Assembly: GCF_000955975.1 (NCBI RefSeq)
Contig: NZ_JYJF01000038.1
Span: forward strand, 1 to 56,150
DNA: 56,150 bases
Source of the DNA: Saccharothrix sp. ST-888
Lineage (GTDB): Bacteria > Actinomycetota > Actinomycetes > Streptomycetales > Streptomycetaceae
Direction: 5' to 3'
Part shown: positions 50,940-56,150 of the stretch, one piece after another
Layout of the letters: every line of letters begins with the position of its first letter
Position numbering within the stretch: the stretch's first letter is position 1
Program-made: the position numbers and the translations under genes
Notes under the pieces: generated by a model
Told to the model about the DNA's origin: nothing
The model's input: the letters and a program-made list of their open reading frames with translations, nothing else
The model's database searches: none

Positions 50940-51569
50940 ATCAGCGGCATCGACCGGCCTCGGTATCCCACCGCCCGGAAACGGTCCATCGACCTGGAGA
51001 CCTGGACCGGCGCCGGGATCCCACTGCTGCGTGCGCCGCGCGAGTTCGTCGCCGAGCTGCACCGGCTGCACCTGCCGCAACCGGGCACCACCGTGGTGGC
51101 CGTGCTGGATGCCCAGCACCGCGTGACGGCCTCCGCCTCGTTCGCTCCACGGCCGCATGTCGAGGACGGCTGGCACCACCGGAACGCGATCCTCGCACAC
51201 CTGCGCCAGGTGACCCCGCACGACCTGCGGCTGGCCAGGCCCACCCGAACGGCGGTGCTGCTGCGCTGCCGCGAGGGCTCGGGAGACTGGACGGAGCAGG
51301 ACGGCGCGTGGATGTGGGCGCTTCGGGACGCGACCGCTCTGCACGGTCTGCGCTGCGGGTCGTACATCACCCTGACCCCGACCGGCTGGCAGTCGCTCGG
51401 CGACGGCCGACGCGGACGCAACCCGCACTCGGGGTCCTGGGCCGAGGGGCCCGTGCACACCGTCACCGAGCTCCCGCCGCGCTCCACCCGGGAGCTCGCG
51501 CAGGACCGGGCCTGGCGACCGACCGGTATCACCTCGATCGAGACGGTCCGCCGCGCGGCCGCGCGCTGA
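50940..51569 (+). CDS. RadC/JAB-like hypothetical protein, possible ATC start
   Basis: The frame is open from 50892 and looks coding from about 50940 (ISGIDRPRYPTARKRSIDLE, TWTGAGIPLLRAPREFVAEL), but the first ATG/GTG/TTG is GTG 51093, which would remove 51 residues. AGGAGG lies 6 nt before an ATC at 50940, so an AUC start is proposed (209 residues). The middle runs VVAVLDAQHRVTASASF, NAILAHLRQ, RTAVLLRCREGSGDWTEQDG, WALRDATALHGLRCGSYITL. This tracks the RadC/MPN fold, but the metal-binding H-x-H is replaced (RCREGSGD for HNHPSGD), so it should be inactive as a metalloprotease. The relation is inferred by eye. Confidence 0.6.
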   Translation: MSGIDRPRYPTARKRSIDLETWTGAGIPLLRAPREFVAELHRLHLPQPGTTVVAVLDAQHRVTASASFAPRPHVEDGWHHRNAILAHLRQVTPHDLRLARPTRTAVLLRCREGSGDWTEQDGAWMWALRDATALHGLRCGSYITLTPTGWQSLGDGRRGRNPHSGSWAEGPVHTVTELPPRSTRELAQDRAWRPTGITSIETVRRAAAR

Positions 51570-51776
51570 CCGGCCTGCCCGAAGCCCTCCGGTACGGACG
51601 GTCGGGGCGGTCCTGGAGGACCCTGGCAGGGCTTGGAAGTACGGCCCGGGGCGCCGGGCTGCCGCGCGGCGGTCGGCGGTCGGTATCAGCCGGAGCCGAC
51701 GAGCCGGACTGGCACGGACGGGCGCATCGGCAGGACCCGGCCCGCCCGGGCCGGGACCGACTCATGCCAGGGCCGA

Positions 51777-51834
51777 CTCAGTTCAAGGCTGCCTCAGATC
51801 AAGGCCGGCTCAGATCAAGGCTGGCTCAGGCCGG
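51777..51834. repeat. 16-bp tandem repeat at the end of gene 51826-52524
   Basis: Three units of CTCAGATCAAGGCTGG-type sequence (51777-51792, 51793-51808, 51809-51824) and a partial fourth that overlaps the stop codon of the leftward gene. Confidence 0.75.
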
Positions 51835-52524
51835 GACAGGTCGGTTCGCGTCAGGGAAGACCGCTGCCGTCAGCTCCGGCTCGCCGCAGACCACCAGCAA
51901 CGCTCCGGCGTGACCGAGTGCCTTCCGCGCCGCCTGCTCCACCCGCTCGGAACGAGCCTCGTTGACGGCCAGCACCACGACATCGCGCCGGAGCGGCCTG
52001 GTCGAGGCGACCTCCGCGTAGAAGACGTCGCCGCCCTCGGCGAGTTGGGCCCAGTAGCGGTCCGCGCCGAAGGAGAGTTCGTGCTGCTGCCAGGGGTGCG
52101 GCTCACCCACCGTCAGCACCAGGATGTCGTCCGGGCAGCGCCCGGACTCCAGCAGCAGGTCCACCGTCTCGTCGGCCCGCTCGATCGCATCCGCCACGGC
52201 CGCCGCCACCACGCGCACCTCGGGCTGCCCGACCGGGAGTTGCCCATCGGCGGCGGAACGGCGAACGCCGGGGCCGGGCTTGGGAATCGACTTTCGCACC
52301 GGCGGCGGCGTCGGCCGGGCCGCACTCCTGGGCGGGGCCGGGCGGGGCGGAGCGGGCCGCGGCCCGGTCACGACAACGCCGCGGGCAGGGGCGGTTGCAG
52401 GGGCAGGGGTCGCACTGCCGACGGCAGGCTTACGGCGGGCGTGTGCGTCCGACTCGCGGGGGCTGGGAACGCCGGGGCCCGGGATACTCTCGCGAATCTC
52501 CGGCTCCTCGGGGAAGACAGGCAT
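51826..52524 (-). CDS. Hypothetical protein with a helicase-tail-like domain
   Basis: 232 residues from ATG 52524. The first 100 residues are Pro/Arg/Ala-rich and disordered. The C-terminal half (VRVVAAAVADAIERADETVD, ILVLTVGEPHPWQQHELSFG, AQLAEGGDVFYAEVASTRPL, RRDVVVLAVNEARSERVEQA, ALGHAGALLVVCGEPE) resembles the second RecA-like lobe of UvrD/Rep-type helicases, where ILVLT is motif-like and ALGHA/LLVVCG ends the fold. No Walker A is present, so it cannot hydrolyse ATP. The ribosome site is weak (CCGGG). It lies 111 bp downstream of rnhB on the same strand. The similarity is my inference. Confidence 0.65.
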   Translation of the reverse strand: MPVFPEEPEIRESIPGPGVPSPRESDAHARRKPAVGSATPAPATAPARGVVVTGPRPAPPRPAPPRSAARPTPPPVRKSIPKPGPGVRRSAADGQLPVGQPEVRVVAAAVADAIERADETVDLLLESGRCPDDILVLTVGEPHPWQQHELSFGADRYWAQLAEGGDVFYAEVASTRPLRRDVVVLAVNEARSERVEQAARKALGHAGALLVVCGEPELTAAVFPDANRPVPA

Positions 52525-52635
52525 ACCCGGATATCTATCAAATGCCGGTCGGGTGCGCACGGGCGCCCCACCAGTCGGGACCCGCGCGCCCAACCGGCCT
52601 CCCGTGCAGGCAGGCGGACGAAACGTCAGCAGACG

Positions 52636-53319
52636 TCAGAAACCCAGCGAAAGCTGCTCATCCTGCGGCTCCGCCGCTCTCCTTCGTTTCAGGTGGCTCC
52701 ACTTGGGCAGCGCATCCAGGTACGCCCAGGACAGCCGGTGGTGCTCGGTCGGCCCGTACTCCTCCAGCGCGGACCGGTGGATCGGCGACGGGTAACCTGC
52801 GTTGTCCGCGAAGCCGTAGGCCGGGTACTGCTCGCCGAGTTCGGCCATCAGGCCGTCGCGGTGGACCTTGGCGAGGACGGAGGCGGCCGAGATGCAGATG
52901 CAGGACTGGTCCCCCTTGATCACCGTGCGCACTCGCCACGGACCGCCGAGGTAGTCGTGCTTACCGTCGAGGATGACCGCATCGGGCCGCACCGGGAGAG
53001 CCTCCAGCGCGCGCAGCGCGGCAAGGCGCAGGGCGGCGGTCATGCCGAGCTCGTCGCACTCCTGCGGCGAGGCGTGGCCGAGCGCATAAGCGGTGACCCA
53101 GTCGGCGAGGACCGGAGCCAGCGCCGTGCGGCGGCGCTCGGTGAGGAGCTTGGAGTCGGTGAGCCCCTCCGGCGCCCTGCGCAGCCCGGTCACCGCTGCA
53201 CCGACCGTGACCGGTCCGGCCCAGGCGCCACGGCCGACCTCGTCGAGGCCGACCACCAGCTGGGCACCGGCCCGGCGGAGGGAGCGTTCGACCGAGTGGG
53301 TCGGGGGATCGTAGGGCAT
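52636..53319 (-). CDS. rnhB: Ribonuclease HII
   Basis: 227 residues. The GLDEVGRG motif gives Asp26 and Glu27. DAVILDGKHDYLGG holds the third Asp (about 117), and the fourth acidic residue lies in the SAASVLAKVHRDGLM segment. NAGYPSPIHRSALEEYGPTE is the conserved substrate-binding end. RNase HII cleaves RNA-DNA hybrids and removes single ribonucleotides. The N-terminal 20 residues before QLVVGLDE are a family-variable lead. The gene order recQ - hypothetical - rnhB is as in S. coelicolor. Confidence 0.96.
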   Translation of the reverse strand: MPYDPPTHSVERSLRRAGAQLVVGLDEVGRGAWAGPVTVGAAVTGLRRAPEGLTDSKLLTERRRTALAPVLADWVTAYALGHASPQECDELGMTAALRLAALRALEALPVRPDAVILDGKHDYLGGPWRVRTVIKGDQSCICISAASVLAKVHRDGLMAELGEQYPAYGFADNAGYPSPIHRSALEEYGPTEHHRLSWAYLDALPKWSHLKRRRAAEPQDEQLSLGF

Positions 53320-53475
53320 CGGAGGTCCTTCGGCTGCGTCCTGGGCGCCTCCAGCCTACGTCCTGGCTCCCATCCCGACTCCCGCCCCGACTCCGCCCCG
53401 AAGCCCGCCGCAGCTCGTTGCGGCCCGCCGGAACCGGATGGTTCCGCAGCGGCCGCCACCGGCGGCGGCCGGCGC

Positions 53476-54105
53476 TCAGCTGCGATCGTTCGGGCGCACC
53501 ATCGGGAGCAGTACCTCGTCGACCATCGCCTCGCCGAAGCCCGGATCCAGCCGCCCGTCGCAGAGCTTGGCCCGGTAGAGGAGCATGGCCGGGGCGACCT
53601 CGGCGACCAGCCGGGTCGCGGCTCCGGGCCTCACATCGCCGCGCAGCTCACCCCTGCGCAGGATCTGCAGGGTGGCCAGAGTGGCCGGCTGCAGCACCCG
53701 CTCGACGATGAAGTCCTTGAAGAACCGGGCCCGTTCGTGGTCCAGCTCAGCCATCAGGGCCCGCATGGCAGCTCCCGCCCGGGAGTCGATCGCAGCGCCG
53801 AAGTACTCCATGAGCTGCATCAACTCGGCCCGTGCGGACCCGAGGTCGGGGATGTCCGTGGGGGGTGGCAGAGTGGAGCCGAGGGCATCCAGGACCAGAT
53901 CGGCCTTGGAGGCCCACCGCCGGTACAGCGCTGCCTTCCCGGTCTGTGCCGCACCGGCCACGCCTTCCATCGTCATCCGCGCGAAGCCGCCGGAGGTGAG
54001 CTGGTCGAGGGCCGCCTCGAAGATCGCGGCCTCCAGCGCCTTGCCACGCTTCCGGGTCGGCCCGGCAGCGTCGACCGCCTTCTGCTGCACGATCTGATCC
54101 ATCAT
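53476..54105 (-). CDS. TetR-family repressor
   Basis: 209 residues from ATG 54105; a second ATG follows at 54102. AGGA lies 6 nt upstream. The HTH reads LEAAIFEAALDQLTSGGFAR, MTMEGVAGAAQTGKAALYRR and WASKADLV, typical of TetR. The C-terminal domain (ELMQLMEYFGAAIDSRAGAA, MRALMAELDHERARFFKDFI) binds an unknown ligand. It is divergent from a DHA2-family pump, and the 312-bp region between them has two palindromes. It is expected to repress the pump and itself until a drug or metabolite binds. Confidence 0.92.
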   Translation of the reverse strand: MMDQIVQQKAVDAAGPTRKRGKALEAAIFEAALDQLTSGGFARMTMEGVAGAAQTGKAALYRRWASKADLVLDALGSTLPPPTDIPDLGSARAELMQLMEYFGAAIDSRAGAAMRALMAELDHERARFFKDFIVERVLQPATLATLQILRRGELRGDVRPGAATRLVAEVAPAMLLYRAKLCDGRLDPGFGEAMVDEVLLPMVRPNDRS

Positions 54106-54116
54106 CACCAATCCTA

Positions 54117-54180
54117 AAGAACGCTTGCGTTCACAATCTCAGTCGGCTACTGTCCATCGTAGTGAACGTATCCGTTCACT
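54117..54180. promoter_or_regulatory. Two TetR operator palindromes between repressor and pump
   Basis: Site 1, 54117-54134: AAGAACG CTTG CGTTCAC, with a perfect inner GAACGC/GCGTTC. Site 2, 54161-54180: AGTGAACG TATC CGTTCACT, perfect 8-bp arms. Both have half-site GTGAACG with a 4-bp gap and lie about 44 bp apart centre to centre, or four helix turns. Site 1 begins 12 bp upstream of the tetR ATG, within its leader. Confidence 0.75.
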
Positions 54181-54417
54181 CTCGACGCATAGTCTCGATA
54201 CCCGGTTCCAACCAGCACTTCACCACCGTTTCGAGCAGAGCTTCCGGCAGGGCCGCAGTTCAGGACGTTCACGGGCAGCGGGGAGGGTCCTGGCAACCGC
54301 GCATCAGGCGCGCTGCACACGTGCACCGCACGTGCACACCGTGCGCCTCGGGTGCGCTACGCGCGGCGTCGGCGGAATCGGCCGAACTCATCAGCCATAG
54401 CCAACAGGGGGCAGAAA

Positions 54418-55965
54418 GTGGCTATCTCGAACACGCTGAGAAAGACCGCACCGCCGCAAGCCGGTCACGGGCAGCGCAAGGGGATCACCCTCACGGTCAT
54501 CGCGGCCACCCAACTCATGGTCGTGCTCGACGCCACGATCGTGAACATCGCCCTTCCCCACATCCAGGACGCCCTGAAGTTCTCCGACACCAGCCTGTCC
54601 TGGGTGATCAACGCCTACACCCTCACCTTCGGCGGCCTGCTGCTGCTCGGCGGTCGGGCGGGTGACATCCTCGGACGCCGCAAGGTGTTCATCACGGGTG
54701 TGCTGCTCTTCGGCCTGGCCTCACTGCTCGGCGGTCTCGCGCAGGACTCCGGCATGCTGCTGGCCGCCCGGGCCCTCCAGGGCATCGGTGGTGCGATCTG
54801 CTCGCCGACCGCGTTCGCACTGATCGCCACCAACTTCAAGGAGGGGCCCGAGCGGAACCGGGCTTTCGGGGTCTTCTCTGCGGTGGCGGGCTCCGGCGCG
54901 GCCATTGGCCTGCTGGCCGGCGGCCTGCTCACCGAGTACCTCAACTGGCGCTGGGTCTTCTTCGTGAACGTCCCGATCGCCGTCCTGATCGCGATCGCCG
55001 CACCGCTGTACATCAGCGAGTCCGAGCGCCGCGCGGGCCGCTTCGATCTGCCCGGCGCGCTGACCTCGACGATCGGCCTGGTCAGCCTGGTCTACGGCTT
55101 CATCCGAGCCGCCTCCGACGGCTGGAGCGACGCGCTCTCACTGGGTTCGTTCGCCCTCGGCGCCGTCCTGCTGGCGGCGTTCCTGGTCGTCGAGCGGCGG
55201 ACCGCGCAGCCGATCACCCCGCTGCACCTGTTCGCCGACCGGAACCGCACCGGCGGCCTGGTGATGATGCTCTGCCTGGCAGCAGCCATGTTCGGCATCT
55301 TCTTCTACATCACCATCTTCGTCCAACGCGTACTCGGCTACAGCCCGTTGAAGGCCGGTGTGGCCTTCCTGCCGATCAGCGTGGCGATCATCTGCGCCGC
55401 CCAGCTCGCCTCCGCGCTGCAGGCCAAGTACGGCCCCAAGCCGTTCATGGCCGGCGGGGCCCTGCTGGTCACCATCGGTCTGAGCTGGCTCACCCAGACC
55501 AGCGCCGACAGCAGTTACGTCGACGGCGTGCTCGGCCCCACCGTGATCTTCGGCTTCGGCATGGGTCTGATCTTCGTCCCGGTCATGCTCCTCGCGGTGG
55601 CGGGGGTGGCGGCCCACGAGACCGGCGCCGCCTCGGGTCTGCTGAACTCGATGCAGCAGATCGGTGGTTCGCTCGGCCTGTCGATCCTGACCACGGTCTT
55701 CGCCACCGCCACCCGCAACGAGGCGAAGACCCAGGCCGTCGATCTGCTGGCCCATGGGACGCCCGAGCAGAAGGCCCAGTTCGCCGCCACCCACGACTTC
55801 GCCGTCGGCACCAGCTGGTACAACCAGATCCTGGCACACGGCATAGCCCAGGCCTTCGTGGTCGGGGCCGCGCTGGCTGCGGTCGCCCTGGTGGTGTCCG
55901 TGGTCGTGATCAAGGCCAAGCGCGGTGACCTGCCCACCGAAGGCTCAGTGGGCGCGATGCACTGA
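54418..55965 (+). CDS. DHA2-family (EmrB/QacA) MFS drug efflux pump
   Basis: 515 residues from GTG 54418 (AGGGGG 6 nt upstream). Fourteen membrane segments are predicted. The first is ITLTVIAATQLMVVLDATIV, which holds motif D1 (LDATIVNIALP). Motif A is GGRAGDILGRRKVF, motif B LLAARALQGIGGAI and motif C AVAGSGAAIGLLAGGLL. This family uses the proton gradient to expel drugs or self-made antibiotics. The substrate is not known. It is divergent from the TetR gene and should be under its control. Confidence 0.94.
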   Translation: MAISNTLRKTAPPQAGHGQRKGITLTVIAATQLMVVLDATIVNIALPHIQDALKFSDTSLSWVINAYTLTFGGLLLLGGRAGDILGRRKVFITGVLLFGLASLLGGLAQDSGMLLAARALQGIGGAICSPTAFALIATNFKEGPERNRAFGVFSAVAGSGAAIGLLAGGLLTEYLNWRWVFFVNVPIAVLIAIAAPLYISESERRAGRFDLPGALTSTIGLVSLVYGFIRAASDGWSDALSLGSFALGAVLLAAFLVVERRTAQPITPLHLFADRNRTGGLVMMLCLAAAMFGIFFYITIFVQRVLGYSPLKAGVAFLPISVAIICAAQLASALQAKYGPKPFMAGGALLVTIGLSWLTQTSADSSYVDGVLGPTVIFGFGMGLIFVPVMLLAVAGVAAHETGAASGLLNSMQQIGGSLGLSILTTVFATATRNEAKTQAVDLLAHGTPEQKAQFAATHDFAVGTSWYNQILAHGIAQAFVVGAALAAVALVVSVVVIKAKRGDLPTEGSVGAMH

Positions 55966-55977
55966 CCGGTGTCCGGA

Positions 55978-56004
55978 TGGTGGGCCGCGCCGATCCGCCC
56001 ACCA
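55978..56004 (+). terminator. Hairpin after the MFS gene
   Basis: TGGTGGGC (55978-55985) is inverted at GCCCACCA (55997-56004), 12 nt past the stop. The stem is short (8 bp). Confidence 0.5.
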
Positions 56005-56029
56005 CCCGGCCTACCGCCCCGCCCGCACC

Positions 56030-56099
56030 ACGACGGCCACGACGGCCACGACGGCCACGACGGCCACGACGGCCACGACGGCCACGACGGCCACGACGG
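56030..56099. repeat. 9-bp tandem repeat between MFS and ABC permease genes
   Basis: Seven perfect copies of ACGACGGCC (56030-56092) and most of an eighth. It ends 9 nt from the stop codon of the leftward permease gene. Confidence 0.9.
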
Positions 56100-56107
56100 A
56101 ACACCTC

Positions 56108-56150
56108 TCACCCCTTGACCGATCCGGCCAGCAGTCCCCGGACGAAGTAG
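56108..56150 (-). CDS. Sugar ABC transporter permease (MalG type), C-terminal end
   Basis: Only the last 13 codons are in the window: YFVRGLLAGSVKG and a stop. This YFVRGL-x-AG-x-VKG ending is characteristic of CUT1-family carbohydrate permeases of the MalG/LacG/UgpE group. The rest of the gene, and presumably its operon, lies to the right. The assignment rests on this short but distinctive end. Confidence 0.7.
   Translation of the reverse strand, partial: YFVRGLLAGSVKG

Noticed and set aside
56030..56099. CRISPR-like array
   Set aside because: Nine-base units without spacers are a simple tandem repeat.

Overview
The window is high-GC DNA with actinomycete gene organisation: many GTG starts, start/stop overlaps, GGAGG-type ribosome sites and long GC-rich hairpin terminators. 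From about 12.3 kb onward the gene order parC ... parE - DUF7455 - protease - hrdB - whiH - ABC pair ... recQ ... rnhB is the conserved core-chromosome neighbourhood of Streptomyces/Kitasatospora (Streptomycetaceae). I recognise HrdB, WhiH, ParC and ParE from the sequence. The species cannot be named.

Left part, 1 to about 5.6 kb: most of an actinomycete integrative and conjugative element (AICE, pSAM2 type). It holds the 3' end of a large serine recombinase (cut by the window edge). A leftward operon runs SCO3933-family protein - small protein - TraSA (FtsK-like DNA pump) - SpdD-like membrane peptide - tiny ORF - RepSA (HUH rolling-circle initiator) - small protein. Nearly every stop overlaps the next start. 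Divergent from it is a GntR/KorSA-like repressor, and the shared promoter region carries inverted copies of a 12-bp sequence.

Accessory part, about 5.6 to 10.7 kb: a lone SUKH-type immunity-like protein, then a non-coding stretch with a 187-nt nested inverted repeat (possibly a single-strand origin). Next is a leftward overlapping cassette (HATPase anti-sigma-like protein, 50-aa Zn-finger-like protein, protein with two HTH motifs, 100-aa unknown). It faces a rightward XRE/TPR regulator coupled to a creatininase-family amidohydrolase. This five- or six-gene WhiJ-like module is the best candidate for a little-described system. A 21-bp perfect hairpin follows it. The right end of the integrated element was not found.

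Core part, 10.7 to 56.15 kb: RtcB ligase; a coupled active/inactive M16 peptidase pair; parC; a gene broken by two frameshifts; a sucrase/ferredoxin-like protein; a leftward NitT/TauT-type ABC importer divergent from a CitA/CitB-type two-component system; a small secreted protein; an acetate/pyruvate-type SSS symporter with its DUF485 partner; a NarL-type two-component system with a membrane protein; parE; DUF7455; a secreted trypsin-like protease; hrdB; whiH; an ABC-2-like exporter; a NrtR-like NUDIX regulator; a glycogen-debranching-N-domain protein; an alpha/beta hydrolase; a DUF4192 protein; a RecQ helicase fused to a phosphoribosyltransferase; a RadC/JAB-like protein with no normal start codon; a hypothetical protein; rnhB; a TetR repressor with two palindromic operators divergent from a DHA2-type MFS pump; and, at the right edge, the last 13 codons of a sugar ABC permease behind a 9-bp tandem repeat. 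No tRNA, rRNA, CRISPR array or insertion sequence was seen.
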